Source: Elusimicrobiota bacterium (GTDB lineage Bacteria > Elusimicrobiota > Elusimicrobia > Elusimicrobiales > Elusimicrobiaceae). Taken from it: a stretch of DNA of 7,725 nt. The stretch spans positions 1 to 7,725 of the forward strand of contig JAISVV010000046.1 of NCBI GenBank assembly GCA_031271365.1, read 5' to 3'. The position numbers and the translations under genes were made by a program. A model generated the notes under the pieces. The model made no database searches and had not been told where the DNA came from. It was given only the letters and a program-made list of their open reading frames with translations. Shown in pieces: positions 1-6,499 of the stretch (position 1 is the first letter of the stretch; each line of letters opens with the position of its first letter).

Positions 1-86
1 TTGATTAGGAAGACTCTTTTTCTAGTCAGTACTGCTTTAATATCTGTTCTTGTTGACATATAACTATACAACTATCCTACCATAAA

Positions 87-1697
87 CTAAGGCCTGGGCA
101 CAAGCGGCGCGCGCACCGGCGCGCGTTTTGAGGGGCGCGCCTCGGCCTCCGTTAAGATTAAAGAAGGCGCAACAAGGCTAAAGCCGTAGGGGCGGTTGTA
201 GGGTTTTAAATCGTCCGCGGCGTATTTGATAAAGCGCAGCGCCCGGGTGTTTTTTATGTCCGTAAAGGTAAGGCCGTGGACGGGCGTTTCTGCCCCGGTT
301 TGCGCGTCCATTTTATAGGCGGATACCTGCGGCGCCAGCGGGTTGGAGCGCACTATATAGCAATAGCTCAGGCCTTCTTCTTTGCAATACTCCATAAACT
401 TTTGCTTAAACTGCTCTTTGGCAACCGGGTTTTGCGGGATAAAAAACAAATTATTCAAATCGGCCGAGGCAAATAAATTATTGCCAAAAAGATTTAAATA
501 GGCATGGCCGTTTGTCGCTTTTTGGCCTTTTATAAGGCTTCTTGTGGCGGGCAAAAGCGTAAGTATGCCGGCTTTAACAAGCTGGATATTTTGGGCCGCC
601 GCGCCCTCGTCGTCAACGGCTGCCGCGCCTGCAAGGCGCACGCCGTCAAAACTTGTTTGCAAAGGGTTGTTGTAAACGTCAAAATCCGCGGGCATTACTT
701 TAAGGCCCAGCTTTTGGCTGAATTCGCCGAAAGCCGGGTCCGCGGTGTCGGAGTAAACGGGCCTTACGTTAATCGCCGCGGGGTAGAAAACCTCTTCCAA
801 AAACGCCGCCGCGGCGGGGCCTTCTAACATAACGGGGCCTATAAACGCCTCGGCCTTGGGGGATTTGGTCAGGGCGGCGGTTTCCTGCGCCAGGTTAAGC
901 GCTTTTTGTTTAAGTTCCTGCAGAGGTGGAACCTCTTTTAAATCTGTATAGACGTATTGGCGGGTTTCGTTAAGTTCAAAGCCGTCTTTGGTTTTTGCCG
1001 CCGCGTTGAAGGTTATGACTATAAAAATATTCTGGCGGGTATATGCCGCGCCTTCGCTGTTTAAAAAGTATACGGGCTCAAAGCTAAGGCTGATATCGGA
1101 TTTGAAATTATCCAATTCTTTAATCTGCCCCTCGGCCGAGGTTTGCTCCGCCGCTTCTTTCCAGTAGGTTTCGTCAAAGGCGGGGGGCGTTATCTGCTGT
1201 AAATCGCCGGCGGGTTTCGCGGCGGAAAAGGCGGCCATCTCGTTTGTGATATTGCGGTTCTTTTTGTAGGCCTGTTTTTTGGCCAGCTGCGCAAGGGCGT
1301 TATTGTAGGCGTGGTTGGTTGCGTCCCACAAAGCGGCGCGCAAACCGTTGTAGCCGCTTGTCGGGCTTGCCCCTTGGTAAGAGGGGTATATATAGCTGTC
1401 AAAAAAGCTGCTGTCTTCTTTTGAATTACCCGCGCGCAGGCTTACTTTGGGGTATATATATTCGCTGCGCCTGGCGCTTGTCAGACGGCCGCGCTGCGCG
1501 CTTATGTATATGCGCTCAAACGTTTTTACCTTATAGGCTATAAAATAAGGCCGCGCCATTTTATCCAGTTTAAGCTGGCTTTGGGAGCGGGTTATCTCGT
1601 CTTTCATGGCTTGCATTATTTCGTCCTGCCGCGGCGTTTTCGCGTGCGCGCCGGCGGCAAAAATTAAAATTAAAGCGGCAAAAAGTATCCTTTTCAT
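87..1697 (-). CDS. Exported TldD/PmbA-family protein lacking the zinc-binding residues (TldE-like pseudopeptidase)
   Basis: This 536-residue protein begins with a 19-residue Sec signal peptide (basic MKR, hydrophobic core, AHA cleavage site). The rest aligns by eye with the upstream gene product along its length: YFIAYKV near the N-terminus, the ALW..A segment, an NSEGA motif mid-protein, the DVYNNPL..SFDGVRLAGAAAVDDEG block, and APSLILTEAE near the end. These are TldD/PmbA landmarks. Where the neighbour has HEILGH, this protein has LEEVFY (residues 300-305), so both histidines are gone. The late Cys-Gly ligand region reads LKPYNRPYGF, without cysteine. It is therefore probably not a metalloprotease by itself. 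In E. coli, PmbA/TldE is likewise the inactive partner of TldD, so I infer a regulatory or structural subunit outside the cytoplasm. The start is 2 nt after the neighbour's stop, with an AAGGGGG Shine-Dalgarno inside the neighbour's last codons, implying one operon with coupled translation. The C-terminal tail is rich in Pro and Arg. Family assignment is firm; function is inferred. Confidence 0.85.
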   Translation of the reverse strand: MKRILFAALILIFAAGAHAKTPRQDEIMQAMKDEITRSQSQLKLDKMARPYFIAYKVKTFERIYISAQRGRLTSARRSEYIYPKVSLRAGNSKEDSSFFDSYIYPSYQGASPTSGYNGLRAALWDATNHAYNNALAQLAKKQAYKKNRNITNEMAAFSAAKPAGDLQQITPPAFDETYWKEAAEQTSAEGQIKELDNFKSDISLSFEPVYFLNSEGAAYTRQNIFIVITFNAAAKTKDGFELNETRQYVYTDLKEVPPLQELKQKALNLAQETAALTKSPKAEAFIGPVMLEGPAAAAFLEEVFYPAAINVRPVYSDTADPAFGEFSQKLGLKVMPADFDVYNNPLQTSFDGVRLAGAAAVDDEGAAAQNIQLVKAGILTLLPATRSLIKGQKATNGHAYLNLFGNNLFASADLNNLFFIPQNPVAKEQFKQKFMEYCKEEGLSYCYIVRSNPLAPQVSAYKMDAQTGAETPVHGLTFTDIKNTRALRFIKYAADDLKPYNRPYGFSLVAPSLILTEAEARPSKRAPVRAPLVPRP

Positions 1698-1699
1698 AG

Positions 1700-3418
1700 T
1701 TATTTACCCCCTTTGGTTTGCGCGGCCGACGGCGGCGGCAATATGGGCGGGCCGTCGTAAGTTTTGCCCATTTTTTCTATTTCCATTTCGGTTATCAAAA
1801 CGCTGGGGGCTATGGCCGAAACCGGCACCCACCCCGATTCCGCCCCGCAGGAGCCGTTAAAAACGTCGCTGTCGTTTGCCGCGGCGGCTATTTTATTAAA
1901 GCTGGCCAGCGGCGTGCCGACGATATCGGCGCCGCGTATAATTTCGTCGGGCCGGTTGTCGGGGTAAACTTTATATACCAGCAGCGGCTCCACCTTAAAA
2001 GACTGCGGGCCGAAGGTATCGGTATTGGTAAACCCGCCGGCGATATCTTCTATCAACAGGCCGTAGGGTTTGCCCTGTTTTTTAATTTCTTCTTTAAGCA
2101 TTTGTTTTAGTTTATCAAAGGGCACGCTTTGGCTTGCTTCTATCACGGTTACGCCCATGCGCGATACAACCCCGTTTGGGTTGCCCGGTTCTTTGCGGCC
2201 ATGGCCGTTGGAATGCTCAAAACCTTTAATAGGGCTTCTGCCCATAAGGAAACCTTTTAAAATACCGTTTTCCACAATGGAGGCCCTTTGCGCGCGCGTC
2301 CCCTCGTCGTCATAAAGGTAATGCCCGCGCAGCGGCACGCCGTTAAACTCTTTTAAGTTAGGGTCGTCATAGACGCTTATTATGGGCGATATCACCTGCT
2401 GGCCCAGCTTTTGCGTAAAAGTTTGGCCAAAATCGTCGTCCTTTTGGCGGTGCCCTTCTACGCGGTGGCCCAAAATCTCGTGGAAGAACACGCCCGTGGC
2501 CCTGTTTTTAAGTATCACCGGCCCATGGAAGGTGTCGGCCACGGGGGCGTTTTTAAGTTTGCGCAGTTCTTCTATGGATTGTTTAATGTCTTTTTCAACC
2601 TGCTCTTTGGCCGGCAGGCCGCCCAGGCTTGTCATATCGTAAGATTTATTGCGCTGCAGCTGCATTCCGTCGGGGTTGCGGGTGTAAAGCTCGTAGCTCA
2701 GGCGCATTAAAACCTGCGGGGTTTTAAGTATTGCGCCTTCGCTGTTTACGTAGTAAACTCCGTCCACGCGCGCGCTTAAAAAAACCATCGAGGAATAAAT
2801 AAAATCATACCCTTTAAACAAGGCCGAATATCCGTTTAGCATGGCTTGTAAAGAAGCCTCGTCCAAAGCCGGTTTTTGCGCGCCGGCATAGTATTTTTGC
2901 GCGGCTTGCGGGGCGCTGAAATCGGCCGAATCATCAACGCGTTTTGACGCCGTGGCCGAGTTGGTTTGCACTTTTTGGTAACGCTCCTGCGCGGTTTTTA
3001 CAACTTCTTCCGTATTAAGCCAAAGGGCGCGTTTAAGGGCGGTTTCATCTATTTCCAGGGGCGCGTCGGCCGGCTGCAGCTTTCTTTGGTACGACATATT
3101 GCCCACGCTCAATTCTTTTATTTTACGCGTGCTGTCCATTTGCCGGCTGCCGGCGCGGGCTTCAATATCTAAAAACGTTTTTTCGGCGGTTGAGTTGTCG
3201 GCGGTTTCGCCCAGGACGGATGAAAGATTATAAGTAAAACTGCGCGTAATCTGATAGGATAAAAAATAAACCGGCGGGCTGGCTTTACTTAGTTTTTTTA
3301 CGGAGCGCAGCGCCTCGGCGCGCATAGTTTTTAAAACAGGGTCGGTATCAGCGGTGTAAGCCGCCTGCGCGCCAAGCGTCAAGGCGGACAGGAACAAAAG
3401 GGTTAAAAAGTTTTTCAT
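1700..3418 (-). CDS. Exported TldD-like zinc metallopeptidase with intact HExxxH site
   Basis: I place the start at 3418, giving 572 residues. That ATG sits 4 nt after GGAGG (3423-3427) and opens a clean signal peptide (MKNFLTLLFLSALTLGAQA, 19 residues). The frame stays open back to 3487, but that extension crosses the promoter and would bury the signal. TldD features follow in order: a YVNSEGA motif mid-protein, HEILGH at residues 313-318 with H323 further on (HRVEGH), a YDDPN..FNGVPLRGHYLYDDEG block, an NGHGRKEPGNPNG segment, and SCGAESGWVPV with Cys524-Gly525 near the C-terminus. In E. coli TldD, HExxxH plus a late Cys bind zinc, and TldD acts with TldE on unfolded peptides such as the microcin B17 precursor and CcdA. 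E. coli TldD is about 480 residues and cytosolic. This one is longer and appears secreted, so its substrate is unknown. It is the first gene of a two-gene operon with the inactive paralogue downstream. Confidence 0.92.
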   Translation of the reverse strand: MKNFLTLLFLSALTLGAQAAYTADTDPVLKTMRAEALRSVKKLSKASPPVYFLSYQITRSFTYNLSSVLGETADNSTAEKTFLDIEARAGSRQMDSTRKIKELSVGNMSYQRKLQPADAPLEIDETALKRALWLNTEEVVKTAQERYQKVQTNSATASKRVDDSADFSAPQAAQKYYAGAQKPALDEASLQAMLNGYSALFKGYDFIYSSMVFLSARVDGVYYVNSEGAILKTPQVLMRLSYELYTRNPDGMQLQRNKSYDMTSLGGLPAKEQVEKDIKQSIEELRKLKNAPVADTFHGPVILKNRATGVFFHEILGHRVEGHRQKDDDFGQTFTQKLGQQVISPIISVYDDPNLKEFNGVPLRGHYLYDDEGTRAQRASIVENGILKGFLMGRSPIKGFEHSNGHGRKEPGNPNGVVSRMGVTVIEASQSVPFDKLKQMLKEEIKKQGKPYGLLIEDIAGGFTNTDTFGPQSFKVEPLLVYKVYPDNRPDEIIRGADIVGTPLASFNKIAAAANDSDVFNGSCGAESGWVPVSAIAPSVLITEMEIEKMGKTYDGPPILPPPSAAQTKGGK

Positions 3419-3422
3419 AATT

Positions 3423-3427
3423 CCTCC
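3423..3427 (-). promoter_or_regulatory. Shine-Dalgarno deciding the start of the exported TldD-like peptidase
   Basis: On the minus strand this reads GGAGG followed by AATT and ATG at 3418-3416. It selects the internal ATG rather than the in-frame ATG at 3487, which has no comparable site and lies upstream of the predicted transcription start. Confidence 0.8.
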
Positions 3428-3436
3428 ATTAGTCCA

Positions 3437-3445
3437 ATTATAGCA
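3437..3445 (-). promoter_or_regulatory. Extended -10 promoter for the TldD-like gene pair
   Basis: The minus strand reads TGCTATAAT, a perfect extended -10 (TGn plus TATAAT). Candidate -35 hexamers upstream are poor (TTATTG at a 17-nt spacer, or TTGTAC at only 14 nt), as is common for extended -10 promoters. Transcription would start near 3430, giving a leader of about 12 nt that is almost entirely Shine-Dalgarno. The upstream half of this promoter overlaps the greA promoter on the other strand. Confidence 0.65.
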
Positions 3446-3446
3446 T

Positions 3447-3475
3447 TTGACGCTGCGTACAATAATGTTTATAAT
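3447..3475 (+). promoter_or_regulatory. Sigma70-type promoter for greA
   Basis: TTGACG (3447-3452) and TATAAT (3470-3475) are separated by exactly 17 nt: a 5/6 -35 and a 6/6 -10 at ideal spacing. The start would be near 3482, about 24 nt before the greA GTG. This is the strongest-looking promoter in the window, which suits a constitutively expressed transcription factor. It is arranged back-to-back with the minus-strand promoter at 3437-3445. Confidence 0.8.
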
Positions 3476-3505
3476 GTTTACTACCATAAGATTGGAGGAC
3501 GCGAA

Positions 3506-3979
3506 GTGAGCGAAATATTTTACGTAAGCCGCAAAAATTACGAAAGGCTGCGCGCCGATTTAGATAACCTTAAAAAGGTTAAGGCCGAGCTTTCCCAGGA
3601 AATAGGCGAAGCGGCCCGCCAGGGCGATTTAAAAGAAAACGCCGAATACATCGCCGCCAAAGAACGCCAGGCGGAAACGCTTTCTAAAATAAACGAGCTG
3701 GAGATTAAACTTAGAAACACCCGCATTACCGACGATATTAATGTGGACAAAACCGAAGCGCGCATAGGCGCTACCGTTACCATAGAGGATTTATCCGATG
3801 GCGATGTAACCGTATACACCCTCGTGGGCTCCATGGAGTCGGACCCGGATAAAGGGCTTTTATCCGTCAAATCGCCCATTGCGGCCGCCATGCTCGGCAA
3901 AAAAGAAGGCGAAGAGTTTGGGCTTGTGCTGCCGAAAGTTACCAAAAAGTATAAACTAATAAAGCTGGAATATAAATAG
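3506..3979 (+). CDS. greA: Transcript cleavage factor GreA
   Basis: This 157-residue protein has the normal GreA length and layout. The N-terminal antiparallel coiled coil (about residues 7-75) carries the family signature EIGEAARQGDLKENAEY. Its tip acids are Asp41 and Glu44, the numbering and spacing of the E. coli residues that reach through the RNA polymerase secondary channel. The C-terminal FKBP-like domain (about 80-157) has IGATVTIEDL, a VKSPIAAAMLGKKEGEEF block and a YKLIKLEY end. GreA stimulates polymerase to cleave the 3' end of backtracked RNA and resume elongation, in the cytoplasm. It starts with GTG, 7 nt after GGAGG (3494-3498). Transcription comes from the strong promoter just upstream. 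The next gene starts 8 nt after the stop, so they likely share an mRNA. Identification is firm; GreB is less likely given the sequence. Confidence 0.96.
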   Translation: MSEIFYVSRKNYERLRADLDNLKKVKAELSQEIGEAARQGDLKENAEYIAAKERQAETLSKINELEIKLRNTRITDDINVDKTEARIGATVTIEDLSDGDVTVYTLVGSMESDPDKGLLSVKSPIAAAMLGKKEGEEFGLVLPKVTKKYKLIKLEYK

Positions 3980-3987
3980 GAGAAATT

Positions 3988-4680
3988 ATGTTTCCACAAG
4001 GCGTAGAAGAAGTTATTGCCAAAACAACGGAGCCGATTGTATTTTTGTTCCAAAAATCGGTGGAGATGATACCGCTTATCATAGTTGCGCTTATAATGCT
4101 GTTTTTGGGTTTGTTTTTATCGCGCTGGACAAGCACGCTTACCAAAAAACTGCTTAACATGATAAAACTTGATACCTGGACGTCCAAAATAGGCGTAAAC
4201 GAAATTTTAACCCGCATAGGCTTTGGCAAAAGCCCCACGTACGTTATAGCTTTTGTGCTTTCCTGGACGGTGATGATAATCTTTATCATGCTCGCCGCCG
4301 ATGTGCTTAAACTGGACGCGGTGCGCACGCTGCTGTCGAGCTTTTTGGCTTTTATCCCCAAACTTTTTGCCGCCGTTATTATACTTTTTGCCGGCCTTTT
4401 GTTTGGCCGCTTTGTCGAGAGCATTGTTTCCAATTCCGCCAAAGCCAATAATATTAAGGGCGGGGTGTTTTTCTCTAAGGTTACAAATATGATAGTAGTG
4501 GTTTTTGCCTCGCTGCTGGCTTTGGAGCAGATTAATATCAACCTTGCGCTGATTAACACCGTTATAACTATTGTGCTGGCTTCGCTGGGTTTGGCGTTTG
4601 CCATTGCGCTGGGCTTGGGCGCCAAGCCTGTGGCGGAGGAATATCTGCGGGAAGCGCTTAGAGACAAAAAAGATAATTAA
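3988..4680 (+). CDS. Five-helix membrane protein resembling the TM-helix part of MscS-like channels
   Basis: This 230-residue protein is mostly hydrophobic, with membrane segments at about residues 28-46, 85-105, 118-140, 165-180 and 186-210. Segments 1 and 3 look like an internal repeat: each starts IP, is Leu/Ile/Val-rich, and ends G-L-hydrophobic-x-R (GLFLSRW; GLLFGRF). The last segment and tail (LGLAFAIALGLGAKPVAEEYL) match the style of the conserved TM-helix repeat (Pfam TM_helix, PF05552) seen beside or within small-conductance mechanosensitive channels. The soluble beta domain that follows the pore helix in true MscS is absent: the protein ends about 20 residues after segment 5. A channel or osmotic-stress role is therefore only inferred. 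The Shine-Dalgarno AGGAGA (3978-3983) overlaps the greA stop codon, so translation may be coupled. It is the last gene before a strong terminator. Confidence 0.75.
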   Translation: MFPQGVEEVIAKTTEPIVFLFQKSVEMIPLIIVALIMLFLGLFLSRWTSTLTKKLLNMIKLDTWTSKIGVNEILTRIGFGKSPTYVIAFVLSWTVMIIFIMLAADVLKLDAVRTLLSSFLAFIPKLFAAVIILFAGLLFGRFVESIVSNSAKANNIKGGVFFSKVTNMIVVVFASLLALEQININLALINTVITIVLASLGLAFAIALGLGAKPVAEEYLREALRDKKDN

Positions 4681-4694
4681 TATCGCCTTATAAT

Positions 4695-4740
4695 AAAATA
4701 AAACGCCCCGCCGCTGCGATATGGCGGGGCGTTTTATTTT
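4695..4740 (+). terminator. Rho-independent terminator after greA and the membrane-protein gene
   Basis: A perfect 18-bp inverted repeat (4695-4712 with 4723-4740) surrounds a 10-nt loop. The GC core CGCCCCGCC/GGCGGGGCG is flanked by an A-rich left end and the T-rich GTTTTATTTT on the right. The hairpin begins 15 nt after the stop codon. Because the A-tract mirrors the T-tract it could work in both directions, although no minus-strand gene approaches from the right here. Confidence 0.93.
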
Positions 4741-4785
4741 GGCGCGGCTTCTAAGCGGCGCGCTTTGCGCCGTAAGCCTTGCGCC
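4741..4785. repeat. Imperfect palindrome directly after the terminator
   Basis: Three nested arms pair: GGCGC (4741-4745) with GCGCC (4781-4785), GGCTT (4746-4750) with AAGCC (4774-4778), and GGCGC (4757-4761) with GCGCC (4767-4771) around a 5-nt loop. Short unpaired bulges separate them. No T-tract follows, so it is not a second intrinsic terminator. It could be a REP-like element, an RNA-stabilising hairpin or a protein site. I cannot see copies elsewhere in the window. Confidence 0.5.
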
Positions 4786-4807
4786 CCTTTATCGCGTCTT
4801 CCTAAAA

Positions 4808-4816
4808 TGGTAATAT
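4808..4816 (+). promoter_or_regulatory. Possible extended -10 promoter for the acyl-CoA dehydrogenase operon
   Basis: TGGTAATAT fits a TGn extended -10 with a 4/6 hexamer that keeps the key second A and final T. There is no convincing -35. A start near 4823 would leave a leader of about 29 nt containing GGAG (4838-4841). A promoter is expected here because the preceding unit ends in a strong terminator, but the exact site is tentative. Confidence 0.35.
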
Positions 4817-4851
4817 ATGTGTTGAAACCATTATAACGGAGACGCTATAAA

Positions 4852-6492
4852 ATGTCTAAAATAGATTTAGTAACGCGCGAGCTGATGCTAGATAGCATTA
4901 AACACTACGCCAAAACCAAAATACCCTTTGATTTTATCCGCGACCACGACGCAAAAAACCTCTTCCCCGCAGAGCTTGTGCGCGATATGTACAAGCACGA
5001 CGTGCTGGGCGTCAACCTGCTCTTAATCCCCGAAGAATACGGCGGCCTTGGCGGCAATACCACGGATATTTACCGCATCTGCGAGGCTTTAGCCCGCGTT
5101 GATTTGGGTATAGCCACCTCCATCTTTGCCACTTTTTTAGGCAGCGACCCTTTAGCCGTCGGCGGCACGCCGGAGCAAAAAAAGCACTGGTTTACCCGCA
5201 TGGCCAAAGAAAATATGCTTGTAGCCTACGGCGCGACCGAAGCCGACGCCGGCAGCGACCTTGTTTCTCTAAGGACCCGCGCCGAACACGTGGTTGAAAA
5301 CGGCAAAATAACCGGCTATAAAATAACCGGCAGCAAGATGTGGATTTCCAACGGCGGCGCGGCGGATTTATATACCGTTTTAGCCGTAGCCCCCGGCGGC
5401 CCAAGCTGGTTTTTAATGGAAAAGGGCGCCCCCGGCTTTACGCAGGACCATCACGAAGATAAACACGGCATACGCCTTTCAAACACAGCAGGCCTTTCTT
5501 TTGACGAGGCTTATGTGCCCGCCGCCAACCTTATAGGCGGCGTTGAGGGCCAGGGCCTTTTACAGGCGCAGGCCGTCTTTGGCTACACCCGTTTAATGGT
5601 GGCCGCTTTTGGTTTAGGCGCCGGCGAAGAAGCCATAGAAACCGCTATAGATTACGCCAACCACCGCGTGCAGGCCGGCGGCCCGCTGTCGGAAAAGCAG
5701 GGCTATATGCACAAGCTTATCACGCCGCATTATGTAAAGTTTGAAGCCGCCCGCGCATTTTTAGACGAAACCGCTAAAAAACTGGACGTCAATAACCACG
5801 GCCAGGCGACGGAAGGCTCCATAGCCAAATACTACGCCACCGAAGCCGGCAACAAAGCCGCGGAGGACGCTATCCAAGCCCTGGGCGGGTTTGGTTATAC
5901 AAAAGAATTCCCCGTGGAAAAAATTAAGCGCGACGTTAAAATAACCTGCATCTACGAAGGCACCAACGAAATTATGGAGATGACCATTTATCGCGGCCGC
6001 TGGCAGGAGCACCTTAAAACAAGGGGCGAATACTATAAAACCATCGCGGCCGAAATGGAAGCCGCCCACGCCAAAACGCCGGATTTAGGCGCCGACGCCC
6101 TGGCCTTAGGCCTGCGCGCGCTGGCCCATATACTGGAAGAATGCCGCCTGCAGCGCCTGACGCGCCACCAGTATCTAACCTTTAAACTGGGCGAGCTTAT
6201 AGCCAACGCCGAGGTTGCCGCCGCCTTCTGCCGCATATTGGCGCAAGGCAAAATTGTGGAAGGCAGCAAGTTTGACATGGACACTCTAAAAGCCATGTGC
6301 CGCACAGCCGCCAAAGAGGCCGCTTTCGACACCGCCGCGCGCGGCGCCAAGCTGGTACTGGGCGCGGGCGCCGGCGACGCTACGCAACTGGCCGCGGCTA
6401 CCAACATCGTAGCCATAGAAGCCAAAATGACGGGCCTGACGGAAGACATGGACAAAATTTCCGCCAAGCTAAGAGAGATTTTTAGGAAATAG
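4852..6492 (+). CDS. Acyl-CoA dehydrogenase with long C-terminal extension
   Basis: This FAD enzyme of 546 residues forms or reduces the alpha-beta double bond of acyl-CoA thioesters, exchanging electrons with ETF. Visible landmarks include PEEYGGLGG near residue 60, the flavin/substrate-loop motif YGATEADAGSD (126-136), KMWISNGG (162-169), a YANHRVQAGGP segment, ALGGFGYTKEFPVEK, and IYEGTNEI with Glu369 as the expected catalytic base. Glu369 lies at almost the position used in short- and medium-chain enzymes and butyryl-CoA dehydrogenase. Classic members end near residue 380-390. Here about 155 further residues follow, predicted mostly helical and Ala/Leu-rich; VLCAD/ACAD9-type enzymes also carry a helical C-terminal domain. 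Substrate chain length cannot be read from the sequence. Shine-Dalgarno GGAG is 10 nt before the ATG. It is co-directional with a secreted-protein gene 7 nt downstream and etfB beyond, which supports an ETF-linked role. Confidence 0.95.
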   Translation: MSKIDLVTRELMLDSIKHYAKTKIPFDFIRDHDAKNLFPAELVRDMYKHDVLGVNLLLIPEEYGGLGGNTTDIYRICEALARVDLGIATSIFATFLGSDPLAVGGTPEQKKHWFTRMAKENMLVAYGATEADAGSDLVSLRTRAEHVVENGKITGYKITGSKMWISNGGAADLYTVLAVAPGGPSWFLMEKGAPGFTQDHHEDKHGIRLSNTAGLSFDEAYVPAANLIGGVEGQGLLQAQAVFGYTRLMVAAFGLGAGEEAIETAIDYANHRVQAGGPLSEKQGYMHKLITPHYVKFEAARAFLDETAKKLDVNNHGQATEGSIAKYYATEAGNKAAEDAIQALGGFGYTKEFPVEKIKRDVKITCIYEGTNEIMEMTIYRGRWQEHLKTRGEYYKTIAAEMEAAHAKTPDLGADALALGLRALAHILEECRLQRLTRHQYLTFKLGELIANAEVAAAFCRILAQGKIVEGSKFDMDTLKAMCRTAAKEAAFDTAARGAKLVLGAGAGDATQLAAATNIVAIEAKMTGLTEDMDKISAKLREIFRK

Positions 6493-6499
6493 GATATTT

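Noticed and set aside
53..58. Consensus -35 hexamer TTGACA on the plus strand
   Set aside because: No acceptable -10 lies 15-19 nt downstream, and it would drive transcription antisense into the peptidase operon.
1..59. Partial minus-strand gene start (MSTRTDIKAVLTRKR...) and a competing plus-strand frame ending at 63
   Set aside because: Nineteen codons are too few to judge. The nearest AGGA is about 15 nt from the ATG, and both strands are open, so neither can be supported as a feature.
108..129. CG-rich hairpin (7-bp stem, 4-nt loop) followed by TTTT on the plus strand
   Set aside because: It lies inside the coding end of the minus-strand gene, encodes Arg/Ala/Pro codons there, and has only four T. 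Chance palindromes of alternating CG are expected in such codons.
504..827. Plus-strand open frame of 107 codons inside the TldE-like gene
   Set aside because: It is antisense to a full-length family member, Arg/Gly/Val-rich, with no Shine-Dalgarno.
3419..3487. N-terminal extension of the TldD-like peptidase to an ATG at 3487
   Set aside because: It lacks a good Shine-Dalgarno, crosses the predicted -10 and start site, and would place 23 residues before a textbook signal peptide that has its own GGAGG.
3538..4053. Minus-strand open frame of 171 codons opposite greA
   Set aside because: GreA is certain on the plus strand; the reverse frame is low-complexity Ser/Leu-rich and has no family resemblance.
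3939..4667. Minus-strand open frame of 242 codons opposite the membrane-protein gene
   Set aside because: It is antisense to a gene with a good Shine-Dalgarno and coherent helices. Its Ser/Thr/Ile-rich sequence is what reverse-reading of hydrophobic codons gives, and its promoter/SD signals are absent.
6033..6467. Minus-strand open frame of 144 codons opposite the acyl-CoA dehydrogenase tail
   Set aside because: An Ala/Ser-rich reverse shadow of GC-rich codons. The plus frame continues the dehydrogenase without interruption to a stop at a proper gene junction.
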